Origin: Trujillonella endophytica
Lineage (GTDB): Bacteria > Actinomycetota > Actinomycetes > Mycobacteriales > Geodermatophilaceae
Direction of reading: 5' to 3'
DNA length: 64,000 nucleotides
Assembly: GCF_900110555.1 (NCBI RefSeq)
Contig: NZ_FOEE01000001.1
Coordinates: forward strand, 434,001-498,000
A program made the translations under genes and the position numbers. This document shows positions 22,655 through 30,900 of this stretch, in pieces. How positions within the stretch are numbered: the stretch's first letter is position 1; each line of letters begins with the position of its first letter. The notes below the pieces were generated by a model that did not search any database, had not been told where the DNA came from, and was given only the letters and a program-made list of their open reading frames with translations.

Positions 22655-24169
22655 GTGACCCGCTCCGCCCCCGAACCCCGGACCACCGCACAGGACGAGG
22701 GGTACGAGCCCGATCCGCGCCGCTGGCGGGCGCTGTCGGTGACGCTCGTCGCCGGCTTCATGACCCTGCTCGACGTCAGCATCGTGTCGGTGGCGCTGCC
22801 GTCGATGACCGAGGGCCTGGACGCCACCCCCGCGACCATCCAGTGGGTCGTCTCCGGGTACGCGCTCACCTTCGGGCTGATGCTCGTGCCCGCCGGCCGG
22901 CTGGGGGACGCGTTCGGCCGCCGCCGGCTGTTCCTCGTCGGCCTGGCCGGCTTCGTGCTGAGCAGCGCCGCGGCCGGCGCCGCCCCCTCGGTGGGCCTCC
23001 TGGTCGCCGCCCGGCTGGTGCAGGGCCTGGCGGCCGGCTGCCTGGCCCCGCAGAACTCGGCGCTGATCCAGCAGCTGTTCCGCGGCGCCGAGCGCGGCCG
23101 CGCCTTCGGCATGTTCGGCGCCACCATCGGGGTGTCGACGGCGACCGGGCCGGTGGTCGGCGGGGTCATCCTGGCGCTGGCCGGGGACGCCGACGGCTGG
23201 CGCTGGATCTTCTACGTCAACGTGCCGATCGGCGTCCTCGCCTTCGTGCTGGCGCTGCGGCTGCTGCCCCGGGGCGGCTCCGGGAGGTCCGGGCACATCG
23301 ACGGCGTCGGAGTCGCCCTGCTCGGTCTCGGCGCGCTGGCTCTGCTGTTCCCGCTGGTCCAGGCGGAGTCCGGCGGCCTGGGGGAGCTGTGGTGGCTCTT
23401 CCCCGTGGGGCTGGCGCTGATGGTGGCCTTCGCGCGGTGGGAGCAGCGCGTCGTCCGCCGCGGCGGCCAGCCCGTCTTCGACCCCCGCCTGGTCACCCGG
23501 ACCCGCGGCTACGCCGCCGGCGCGGCCCTGGGGACCGTCTACTTCCTCGGCTTCAGCGGGATCTGGCTGGTCCTGGCGCTGTTCTTCCAGACCGGCCTGG
23601 ACTACACGCCGCTGCAGTCGGGCCTGTCCGTGACGCCGTACGCGCTGGGGTCGGCGTGCACCGCGGTGGTCGCCGGGCGGCTCGTGGAGCGGTACGGGCG
23701 GGCGCTGACGGTGATCGGCCTCGTCGGGGTGGCGATCGGGATCGCCGCGGCCGCCGTCGTGCTGCTGCTGGTTCCCCCGCAGGCGGCCGGCTGGGCGGTC
23801 GCGCCGGCGCTCCTGCTCGGCGGCATCGGCGGCGGCTTCGTCATCTCGCCCAACATCACCATGACGCTGCGCAACGTCCCGGTGCAGATGGCCGGTGCGG
23901 CCGGCGGCGGCCTGCAGACGGCGCAGCGGTTCGGCGCCTCGATCGGCACCGCCGCGCTGCCTGGCCTCTTCTACGTCGTCCTCTCCTCGGCCGGCGGCGA
24001 CTACGCGGTCGCGGCGGCAGCCGGGCTGGCCGTCGCGCTGGTCACCACCCTCGCCGCGCTCGTGCTCGCGGTCCTGGACCTGCGGCGCGACCGCCGGGAT
24101 GACGCCCGCGACCGCGCGGCCCGGGACGGGGAGCCGGCGCCGTCCGGGGCGCACGCCTGGCACGGCTGA
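22655..24169 (+). CDS. MFS drug exporter, DHA2 (14-TM) family
   Basis: This 504-residue protein has a GTG start behind GGAGG. About 14 hydrophobic segments are visible. DHA2 motifs are VTLVAGFMTLLDVSIVSVALP (TM1 with the LDxTIVNVALP-like motif), WVVSGYALTFGLMLVPAGRL, GRRRLFLVGL (motif A) and ATGPVVGGVI (motif C). Such proton antiporters export drugs and cations. No regulator is adjacent, so the substrate is unknown. Confidence 0.9.
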   Translation: MTRSAPEPRTTAQDEGYEPDPRRWRALSVTLVAGFMTLLDVSIVSVALPSMTEGLDATPATIQWVVSGYALTFGLMLVPAGRLGDAFGRRRLFLVGLAGFVLSSAAAGAAPSVGLLVAARLVQGLAAGCLAPQNSALIQQLFRGAERGRAFGMFGATIGVSTATGPVVGGVILALAGDADGWRWIFYVNVPIGVLAFVLALRLLPRGGSGRSGHIDGVGVALLGLGALALLFPLVQAESGGLGELWWLFPVGLALMVAFARWEQRVVRRGGQPVFDPRLVTRTRGYAAGAALGTVYFLGFSGIWLVLALFFQTGLDYTPLQSGLSVTPYALGSACTAVVAGRLVERYGRALTVIGLVGVAIGIAAAAVVLLLVPPQAAGWAVAPALLLGGIGGGFVISPNITMTLRNVPVQMAGAAGGGLQTAQRFGASIGTAALPGLFYVVLSSAGGDYAVAAAAGLAVALVTTLAALVLAVLDLRRDRRDDARDRAARDGEPAPSGAHAWHG

Positions 24170-24201
24170 GCAGCGCGACGGGCGCGGGCGCTGGTCGCCG
24201 G

Positions 24202-24224
24202 GACATCCCTACGGTAGGGATGTC
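24202..24224. promoter_or_regulatory. Perfect palindromic operator candidate before the gamma-carbonic anhydrase gene
   Basis: GACATCCCTAC (24202-24212) and its exact complement (24214-24224) flank a single G. The palindrome ends 3 bases before the ATG at 24228, so a bound protein would block initiation. The regulator is not known; TetR-type repressors use dyads of this size. Confidence 0.55.
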
Positions 24225-24227
24225 GGT

Positions 24228-24746
24228 ATGCCGCTGTACTCGTTCGAGGGCCGTTCGCCCCAGGTCCATCCCGACGCCTTCGTCGCCCCCACCGCCACGC
24301 TGATCGGCGACGTCGTCGTCGAGGCCGGCGCGTCGATCTGGTACGGCGCGGTGCTGCGCGCCGACTTCGGCCAGATCCTCGTGCGCGAGGGCGCCAACGT
24401 GCAGGACGGCTCGGTGATCCACGGCGGCGAGCCCACGATCATCGGGCCCGGGGCCAGCGTGGCGCACGGCTGCGTGGTGCACGGCGCGCAGGTGGGCGCG
24501 GGCTCGCTGATCGGCAACGGCGCCACCGTCCAGGACGGCGCCCGCATCGGCAGCCGCACCCTCGTCGGCGCCGGCAGCCTGGTGCCGCCCGGCGCGGAGA
24601 TCCCCGACGAGGTCGTGGCCCTGGGCAGCCCCGCGAAGGTGCGCGGCCCGCTGACCGAGAGCACCGCGTTCTGGGTGACCAACAACGGCGAGGAGTACCA
24701 GCGGCTGGCCCGCCGGCACGCCGCCGGCATCGAGCTCGTCGGCTGA
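24228..24746 (+). CDS. Gamma-carbonic anhydrase family hexapeptide-repeat protein
   Basis: This 172-residue left-handed beta-helix protein starts at the ATG directly after a palindrome. Hexapeptide turns run from residue 18 to 145 (VAPTATLIGDVVVEAGASIW, GANVQDGSVIHGG, VAHGCVVHGAQVGAGSLIGN, VGAGSLVPPGAEIP). Three His in VIHGG, VAHG and VVHG match the zinc ligands of gamma-class carbonic anhydrases. Many homologues lack proven CO2 hydration activity, so enzymatic function is probable, not certain. Confidence 0.88.
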   Translation: MPLYSFEGRSPQVHPDAFVAPTATLIGDVVVEAGASIWYGAVLRADFGQILVREGANVQDGSVIHGGEPTIIGPGASVAHGCVVHGAQVGAGSLIGNGATVQDGARIGSRTLVGAGSLVPPGAEIPDEVVALGSPAKVRGPLTESTAFWVTNNGEEYQRLARRHAAGIELVG

Positions 24747-24747
24747 A

Positions 24748-24789
24748 CGGAGTCGCTCGCGTGCGGTTCCCCGCACTCGAGCGACTCCG
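24748..24789. repeat. Nested perfect palindrome (terminator or REP-like element)
   Basis: CGGAGTCGCTCG at 24748-24759 pairs exactly with 24778-24789. After one mismatch an inner stem GTGCGG/CCGCAC closes over a 4-base loop. It starts one base after the carbonic anhydrase stop (24744-24746). It may terminate that transcript; the shape is also that of dispersed palindromic repeats. Confidence 0.6.
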
Positions 24790-24854
24790 ACCGTGGGGGT
24801 GGTGTGGGGGCGCTGTGGGTGGGGTGTGCCCCCGCCCACCGCGAGGCTCGGTGC

Positions 24855-25517
24855 ATGACATCGACGACCTCCACCACCGCCCTCATCGACGTGTCCGACA
24901 TGGTCGTGGTGCACCGGGCCTTCCGTCGCGAGCTCGGCCTGGCGCCCCGACTGGTCCGCGCCGTGCCCGCCGGGGACACCGCCCGCGCCGCCGTCCTGGC
25001 CGCGCACCTGCGCCTCTGCCTGGAAGGCCTGCACCTGCACCACACCGGGGAGGACGACGTCCTGTGGCCGGTGCTCCTCGAGCGCAGCGCCCCCGGCGCC
25101 GCCCTCGTCGCCCGGATGGAGGCCCAGCACGAGCAGGTGCACGGCCACCTCGACGCCCTCCGCACCGCGCTGGACCGCTGGGAGGCCGAGGCGCGCCCGG
25201 CCGTGACCGAGGAGGTCGCCGCGGGCCTGGAGCTCCTCGTCGCGGCGCTGCTCGAGCACCTGGACGAGGAGGAGGCCGAGATCCTGCCGCTGGCCGCCCG
25301 CCGCCTGTCCCGGGCGGAGTGGGAGGCCGTCGGCCGGCACGGCATGGCCCACATGGAGCGCTCGCAGCTGCCGATCCTGTTCGGGATGGTGCTCGAGGAG
25401 TGCAGCCCCGCCGAGCGGACGGCGATGCTCGGCGTCCTGCCGCCCCCGGTGCGGGTGCTGGCCCGGACCGTGTTCGCGTGGCGCTACCGCCGCTACGTCC
25501 GTCGCGTCCGCGGCTGA
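24855..25517 (+). CDS. Hemerythrin HHE domain protein
   Basis: There are 220 residues from the ATG at 24855. A four-helix bundle with metal-ligand pattern is visible: DMVVVHRAFRRELG, LHLHHTGEDDVLWPVLLER (HxxxE type), HEQVHGHLDAL, LEHLDEEEAEILPLAA. The C-terminal third (GMAHMERSQLPILFGMVLEE, then an Arg/Tyr-rich end) is common in actinobacterial HHE proteins. Di-iron binding for O2, NO or redox sensing is inferred from the family. A G-rich leader precedes it. Its last 25 bases overlap the convergent XRE/NB-ARC gene. Confidence 0.88.
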   Translation: MTSTTSTTALIDVSDMVVVHRAFRRELGLAPRLVRAVPAGDTARAAVLAAHLRLCLEGLHLHHTGEDDVLWPVLLERSAPGAALVARMEAQHEQVHGHLDALRTALDRWEAEARPAVTEEVAAGLELLVAALLEHLDEEEAEILPLAARRLSRAEWEAVGRHGMAHMERSQLPILFGMVLEECSPAERTAMLGVLPPPVRVLARTVFAWRYRRYVRRVRG

Positions 25518-27820
25518 TCCGGGCTCCCGATGCCGGCGGCGAGGCCGGGGACGTCGGCCGGGCGCAGGGCCCGGCCCCGGCCCCAGGCCGCCGCGAACGC
25601 CTCCTCGCCCAGCGCGTTCCGCACGACCGGGAGCCACTCCCGGGCCGCCGCCAGGTCGGGCGGGAAGGAGACGGCGAGCGACCCCGCCTCGGCGGTGGCC
25701 GACCCCGCGGCGAACAGCTCGGCGGCCAGCCCGTGCCGGCCGCGCTGCGCGGCGCACACCGCCAGCGACGGCAGCGTGTAGGCGAGGGTCCAGGCGGTGC
25801 CGACCGCGGCGGCCAGCTCGGCCGCCTCGGTCAGCCGGTCCAGGGCGACGTCGACCTCCCCGGTCGCCAGGGCGAGGCTGCCCTGCATGTTGAGGACGAG
25901 GGCGATCGTGAACGGCGCGCCGAGCGCCCGCGCCGCCGCCTCGGCCCCGTCGAGCTCCCGCGCGGCGGCGGCCACGTCGCCCGAGCGGAACAGCAGCTGG
26001 GCGCGGGCGGTGGAGGTGTGGGCGCCGGTCCACTCGTGCCCGATCCGGCGGGCGAGCGGCGCGACCCGGTCCAGCAGCGTCGCCGCCCGGTCCAGCTCGC
26101 CGGCGAACACGGCGGCCATGGCGCCCAGCACGAGGGCCTGGGCGTGCCGGTCCTCGGCCGAGGCGCCGGCGCCCTCGGCGGCGTCGGCGGCCGCGGCGGC
26201 CTCCCGCGCGGTGCCCGGCACGTCGCCGCCGGCGTAGCGCAGCCCGGCCAGGGCCAGGTGCAGGGCGGCGCGTGCGGCGGCGTCGAGCTCGCCGGCCGCG
26301 GCGGCGGCCGGCTCCAGCCAGCCCAGGCCCTCGACGGCGTTGCCCCGCAGCGCCCAGTACAGCCAGGTGTCGGCGCCGAGCTCGGCGGCGGCCCCGGCCC
26401 GCCCGGTCCCGACCAGCCGGGCGAGCGCGGCGGCGAGGTTGCCGTGCTCGCGCTCGAGGAGGTCCAGCCAGGCGGGCTGGTCGGGGCCGAGGAGCCCCGT
26501 CCGCGCGCCGCCGGCCAGCGCGCGGACGGCGTCGGCGGCACGGTCGGCCACCGGACCGGCCTCGCCCGCCTCCGCCAGCCGGGCCGCGGCGTACTGCCGG
26601 ACCGGCTCCAGCAGGCGGTACCTCGGGCCCGGCCCGGGCAGCGGCACGACCAGCGACTGCTCCACCAGTCCCGCCAGCGCCGGGACGACGTCGCCGTCGC
26701 CGCCCGCGACCTCCTGCGCCACGTCCAGCGAGAAGCTTCCGCGGAACACGGCCAGCCGGCGCAGCAGCACCTGCTCGCCGGCGGTCAGCAGGTCGTGGCT
26801 CCAGTCGAGGGTCGCCCGCACCGTGCGCTGGCGCTCGGGCAGGTCCCGCGGACCGGGCGTGCCCAGCGCGGTGTCGAGCCGGGCCAGCAGCGGGCCCGGC
26901 GCGAGGTAGCGGGCGTGCGCGGCGGCCAGTTCGAGGGCGAGCGGCAGGCCGTCGAGCCGGCGGCAGATCGCCTCGACGTCGGCGGCCGTGGCGGCGGTGA
27001 GCGGGACCGACCCCCCGGCGGCGCCGGCCCGGTCGAGGAAGACCCGGGCGGCCGGCGACGCGGCGACCGCCGCGACCTCGGGCCCGGCCGGCAGGGGCAG
27101 CGGACCCAGCGGCCGCTCCCGCTCGGCGCGCAGCCGCAGCGGTGCCCGGCTCGTGGCGAGCACGACCAGGCCCGGGCAGCGGGCCAGCAGGTCCGCGACG
27201 TCGCTCGCGGCGCCGAGCAGGTGCTCGAGGTTGTCCAGCACCACCAGCAGCCGGCGACCGCCCAGCACGGTGGCCAGCGCCGCCGGGGTCGCCCCCGGCG
27301 GCTGCTGCCCGCCGACCGCGCGGGCGAGGGTGGCGAGCACGAGGCCGGCGTCGCGAACCGGGGCCAGGTCCACCCACACCACGCCGTCCGGGAAGTCCTC
27401 GCCCAGCGCCCGCGCCACCTCGAGCGCCAGGCTGGTCTTGCCCACCCCGCCGGGGCCGGTGAGGGTGAGCAGCCGCGTCGTCCCGTCGCGCAGCAGAGCG
27501 GCCACCTCGGCGAACTCGGTCTCCCGGCCGACCAGCGGCACCGGTGGCACGGGCAGGACCGGGTTCGGGGGAGCCTCCCCGGTCGGCCGGGCGGCCGCGG
27601 ACAGCCCCTCCCGTCCGGCGCCGTCCAGGCCGAGGGCGTCGGCGAGCGCCCGGACGGTGTGCGGGTACGGGCGGCGGCGCTCCCCGCGCTCCAGCGCGCC
27701 GATCGCCTTCGCCGTCAGGCCGGCCCGCTCGGCCAGCTCCTCCTGGGTCAGGGCGGCGTCCTCGCGCAACCGGCGCAGCCGGACGGCGAAGGCGCCCGGG
27801 CCGGCCGTCGCTGCGCTCAC
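25493..27820 (-). CDS. XRE-type HTH regulator with NB-ARC ATPase and TPR-like repeats
   Basis: This is a 775-residue protein with a GTG start. Residues 10-65 are an XRE helix-turn-helix (LREDAALTQEELAERAGLTAK, ALERGERRRPYPHTVRAL). An AAA/NB-ARC ATPase starts near 95 (VGRETEFAEVAALL, P-loop GPGGVGKTSLALEVA, Walker-B-like RRLLVVLDNLEHLL, LTGAGEQVLLRRL-type winged helix). From about 430 on, Ala/Leu-rich helical repeats replace a C-terminal effector domain. Such proteins are STAND-type switches that sense ligands and control transcription. It starts 10 bases after the lutC stop, so it may be co-transcribed with lutABC. Confidence 0.88.
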   Translation of the reverse strand: MSAATAGPGAFAVRLRRLREDAALTQEELAERAGLTAKAIGALERGERRRPYPHTVRALADALGLDGAGREGLSAAARPTGEAPPNPVLPVPPVPLVGRETEFAEVAALLRDGTTRLLTLTGPGGVGKTSLALEVARALGEDFPDGVVWVDLAPVRDAGLVLATLARAVGGQQPPGATPAALATVLGGRRLLVVLDNLEHLLGAASDVADLLARCPGLVVLATSRAPLRLRAERERPLGPLPLPAGPEVAAVAASPAARVFLDRAGAAGGSVPLTAATAADVEAICRRLDGLPLALELAAAHARYLAPGPLLARLDTALGTPGPRDLPERQRTVRATLDWSHDLLTAGEQVLLRRLAVFRGSFSLDVAQEVAGGDGDVVPALAGLVEQSLVVPLPGPGPRYRLLEPVRQYAAARLAEAGEAGPVADRAADAVRALAGGARTGLLGPDQPAWLDLLEREHGNLAAALARLVGTGRAGAAAELGADTWLYWALRGNAVEGLGWLEPAAAAAGELDAAARAALHLALAGLRYAGGDVPGTAREAAAAADAAEGAGASAEDRHAQALVLGAMAAVFAGELDRAATLLDRVAPLARRIGHEWTGAHTSTARAQLLFRSGDVAAAARELDGAEAAARALGAPFTIALVLNMQGSLALATGEVDVALDRLTEAAELAAAVGTAWTLAYTLPSLAVCAAQRGRHGLAAELFAAGSATAEAGSLAVSFPPDLAAAREWLPVVRNALGEEAFAAAWGRGRALRPADVPGLAAGIGSPDQPRTRRT

Positions 27821-27830
27821 CGCGGGGAAG

Positions 27831-28460
27831 CTAGTCGCCGGCGAGGACGACGACGAGGGTGCGCGGCCCGTGCACGCCCTCGACCCGCTGCAGTTCGATG
27901 TCGCTGGTGGCCGAGGGACCGCTGATCAGCGTGAGCGGGCGGAGCGGATCGAGGCGCGCCAGGCCCTCGGGGACGCTCCCGACGACCTGGTCCGCGGTCA
28001 CCACGCAGACGAGCAGGTCGGGGAGCAGCGACAGCGCCCGCCGCCCGCACACGGGGGAGGCGTCGAGCACGAGGGTGCCGGTCTCGGCGATCGCGAGGGT
28101 CACGCCCGTGAGGCTGGCGGCGAACGCGGGAAGCTCGACGGCGGGCCGGCCGTCGTCCTCGGTGCAGCCCGCCGGCCGCCAGCCCTCCGGCACCCCGGGG
28201 GCGACGACGACGTCGCCGGGCACCCAACCGGCCCCGAGGGCAGTGTCGAGCGCGGCCGTGACGGTGGCCCCGATCGCGTCGGGCGCGCAGCGGAGGACGG
28301 TGGCGCGGTAGTCGGTGAGCCGGTCGGTGAGGACGTCGAGCAGTTCCGGCAGCGGGCGGTCGTCGGTGGTGCGGTAGTCGCGGGCGACCGGGGCCGGAGG
28401 TCGGCGCTCGGGGCCGAGGGCGGTGCGGATCCTCGCCAGCACCTCGTCGCGGGCGGTCAC
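27831..28460 (-). CDS. lutC: Lactate utilization protein C
   Basis: This 209-residue LUD-domain protein has LSGPSATSDIELQRVEGVHGPRTL at its end (the hallmark SGPSxTxDIE...GVHGP signature; 20-residue segment shortened here) and an AIAETGTLVL segment. It is translated from a GTG that overlaps the lutB stop. LutC is the non-iron-sulfur subunit of the LutABC L-lactate oxidation system, which allows growth on lactate. Family membership is clear from the motif and the operon. Confidence 0.92.
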   Translation of the reverse strand: MTARDEVLARIRTALGPERRPPAPVARDYRTTDDRPLPELLDVLTDRLTDYRATVLRCAPDAIGATVTAALDTALGAGWVPGDVVVAPGVPEGWRPAGCTEDDGRPAVELPAFAASLTGVTLAIAETGTLVLDASPVCGRRALSLLPDLLVCVVTADQVVGSVPEGLARLDPLRPLTLISGPSATSDIELQRVEGVHGPRTLVVVLAGD

Positions 28461-29956
28461 GCCCCGTGCTCCCGCGCCCAGGCCTGCGTGAAGGTCTCCC
28501 GCGGCGGGGTGGGCAGGTCCCGGGCGCGGGTCCAGGCGCTCGCGGGCGGGGGCAGGGCCGCGGGGAGGGTGGGCCGGCCGCGGGCGAGGAAGCGGCCGAG
28601 CCCGGCGGCGCGCTGGGCGAGCCGCCACAGCCGCGGGTGCGACATCACTCGGGCCAGCGCCCGGAAGGCGGCGGCCTCGGGTGTGGTGCGCTGCTGCGCC
28701 TCGACGTGCTCGCCGCGCAGGTGCACGAGCATCGAGGGGATGTCGATGGCGACGGGGCAGACGTCGTAGCAGGCCCCGCACAGGGTCGACGCGTACGGCA
28801 GCGAGGCGTTGGGGTCGTTCTCGTCGCCCGACATGCCGGTCAGCTGGGGGCTCAGGACGGCGCCGATCGGGCCGGGATAGACCGAGCCGTAGGCGTGGCC
28901 ACCGGCGCGCTCGTAGACCGGGCAGACGTTGAGGCAGGCCGAGCAGCGGATGCAGTGCAGCGCCTCCCGCCCGACCTCGTCCGCGAGCACCGCCGTCCGC
29001 CCGTTGTCCAGCAGCACCAGGTGGAACTCCTGCGGGCCGTCGCCGGGCGTGACCCCGGCCCACAGCGAGGTGTAGGGGTTCATCCGCTCGCCGGTGGAGG
29101 AGCGGGGGAGCAGCTGCAGGAACACCTCGAGGTCGCGCCAGGTCGGCACCAGCTTCTCGATGCCCATCACGGTGATCAGCGTCTGCGGCAGCGTGAGGCA
29201 CATCCGGCCGTTGCCCTCGCTCTCGACGACGGCCAGGGTGCCGGTCTCGGCGACGGCGAAGTTGGCGCCGCTCACGGCCACCCGGGCGCGGAGGAACCGC
29301 TCGCGCAGGTGGGTGCGGGCGGCCATCGCCAGCCGGCGCGGGTCGTCGGTGAGGCCCGGGTCCACGCCGGGGATCGTGCGGGCGAAGATCTCGCGGATCT
29401 CGGCGCGGTTCCTGTGGATCGCGGGCACGAGGATGTGGCTCGGCCGGTCCTCGCCCAGCTGCACGATCAGCTCGGCGAGGTCGGTCTCCAGGGCGGTGAT
29501 CCCGGCGGCCTCCAGGGCCTCGTTGAGGCCGATCTCCTGGGTGGCCATCGACTTCACCTTGACCACCTCGTCGGCGCCGGTCGCGCGCACCAGCGCGGTG
29601 ACGATCGCGTTGGCCTCGGTGGCGTCGCGGGCCCAGTGCACGGTGCCGCCGCGGGCGGTCACCTGCCGCTCCAGCTCCTCCAGGTGCTCGTCGAGGCGGG
29701 CCATGGTGGCGGCCTTGATCGCCCGGCCGGCCTCGCGCAGCTGCGCCCAGTCGGGGACCTCGGCGACGACGCCGGCGCGCTTGCCGCGGATCGTCGTCGT
29801 GGCGGCGCCGAGGTTGGCCCGCAGCTGGCCGTCGCGCAGCGCGTCGCGGGCGGCGGCGGGGAACGGCCGGTCGCCGCGCAGGTTGCCCACGCCCGCCGGG
29901 GCGGTGGGGAGGGTGGGTCGCTGCGCCTTCGGCATCCCGAGGTGGACGGCGGTCAT
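28457..29956 (-). CDS. lutB: Lactate utilization iron-sulfur protein B
   Basis: This 499-residue protein comprises an N-terminal LUD domain (VKVKSMATQEIGLNEALE, AVAETGTLAVVESEGNGRMC) and a C-terminal dicluster ferredoxin region: CIRCSACLNVCPVYE near residue 340 and CGACYDVCPVAIDIP near 390, two CxxCxxCxxxCP motifs for 4Fe-4S clusters. An in-frame second ATG at codon 8 is possible. Its ATG overlaps the lutA stop (ATGA) and its stop overlaps lutC, so all three subunits are translationally coupled. Confidence 0.94.
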   Translation of the reverse strand: MTAVHLGMPKAQRPTLPTAPAGVGNLRGDRPFPAAARDALRDGQLRANLGAATTTIRGKRAGVVAEVPDWAQLREAGRAIKAATMARLDEHLEELERQVTARGGTVHWARDATEANAIVTALVRATGADEVVKVKSMATQEIGLNEALEAAGITALETDLAELIVQLGEDRPSHILVPAIHRNRAEIREIFARTIPGVDPGLTDDPRRLAMAARTHLRERFLRARVAVSGANFAVAETGTLAVVESEGNGRMCLTLPQTLITVMGIEKLVPTWRDLEVFLQLLPRSSTGERMNPYTSLWAGVTPGDGPQEFHLVLLDNGRTAVLADEVGREALHCIRCSACLNVCPVYERAGGHAYGSVYPGPIGAVLSPQLTGMSGDENDPNASLPYASTLCGACYDVCPVAIDIPSMLVHLRGEHVEAQQRTTPEAAAFRALARVMSHPRLWRLAQRAAGLGRFLARGRPTLPAALPPPASAWTRARDLPTPPRETFTQAWAREHGA

Positions 29957-30750
29957 CGCGCTCCCCCTCCGTGCAATTCCGCGCTTCTGCCCGGTGCAGA
30001 AGCGCGGAATTGCCCGGGTGGGGCGTCGGTCGAGGCGAGGATCTCGGCCAGGTGCACGGTGCGGGTGCCCGACCGGAGCCGGGACAGCCCGCCGCCGATG
30101 TGCAGCAGGCACGAGGCGTCGCCGGCGGTGCAGACCTCCGCGCGGGTGGCGAGCACGTCGGCCATCTTGTCGGTCAGCATCGCGGTCGAGGTGTCGGCGT
30201 TCTTCACCGCGAAGGTGCCGCCGAACCCGCAGCACGACTCGGCCCGCGGCAGCTCCACGAGCTCCAGCCCGCGCACCGCCCGCAGCAGCTGCAGCGGCCG
30301 GTCGCCGACCCGCAGCAGCCGCAGCGAGTGGCAGGTCGGGTGGTAGGTGACCCGGTGCGGATAGGAGGCGCCGACGTCGGTCACGCCGAGGACGTCGACC
30401 AGGAACTGCGACAGCTCGTACGTCCGCGCCGCCAGCGCTTGCGCCTCCTCGGCGAGCCCGTGCTCACCGGCCCGCCGCGCCACCGCCGCCTGCTGGTGGC
30501 GGATCGAGGCGACGCACGAGCCGGACGGCGCCACGACGACGTCCGCGCCGGCGAAGGCCCGGACGTGGTTGGCGACGATCGGCACCGCCTCGCGCCGGTA
30601 GCCCGTGTTGACGTGCATCTGCCCGCAGCACGACTGCCCGGCCGGGACGACGACGTCGTGCCCGAGCCGCTGCAGCAGGGTCGCCGTCGCCCGGGCCACC
30701 TGCGGCACCAGGGTGTCGACCAGGCAGGTGGCGAACAGCGCGACCCTCAC
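29953..30750 (-). CDS. lutA: Lactate utilization protein A with palindrome-derived C-terminal tail
   Basis: There are 265 residues from a GTG. Two CCG-domain (CxnCCGxnCxxC) cysteine-rich domains are present: CLVDTLVPQVARATATLLQR with SCCGQMHVNTGY, and HPTCHSLRLLRVGDRPLQLL with SCCGFGGTFAVKNADTS. The family normally ends soon after HLAEILAS. Here about 22 more residues follow (from PPGQFRASAPG), encoded by a perfect palindrome at 29973-30013. LutA works with LutB and LutC in L-lactate oxidation. Its promoter lies in the 150-base spacer shared with the divergent GH3 gene. Confidence 0.93.
   Translation of the reverse strand: MRVALFATCLVDTLVPQVARATATLLQRLGHDVVVPAGQSCCGQMHVNTGYRREAVPIVANHVRAFAGADVVVAPSGSCVASIRHQQAAVARRAGEHGLAEEAQALAARTYELSQFLVDVLGVTDVGASYPHRVTYHPTCHSLRLLRVGDRPLQLLRAVRGLELVELPRAESCCGFGGTFAVKNADTSTAMLTDKMADVLATRAEVCTAGDASCLLHIGGGLSRLRSGTRTVHLAEILASTDAPPGQFRASAPGRSAELHGGGAR
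29973..30013. repeat. Perfect 18-bp palindrome inside the 3' end of lutA
   Basis: GCAATTCCGCGCTTCTGC at 29973-29990 pairs exactly with 29996-30013 around the loop CCGGT. It lies wholly inside the lutA coding sequence, 17 bases before the lutA-lutB junction. The A+T-containing arms stand out from the surrounding DNA. The element looks inserted or captured. Confidence 0.85.
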
Positions 30751-30900
30751 GGGGTCGTCCGGACACGAGCGGCGCGGCAGGGGCGAGGCGGCACACCGCA
30801 GTATGGGGTCGCGGCGCCGCGCCGGCGGCGCCGCCGGACGCGCACGGCGGGACCGGACCGAGCTCTTCCGCCGATCCCCCGATCGTGAGAGGAACACGGC

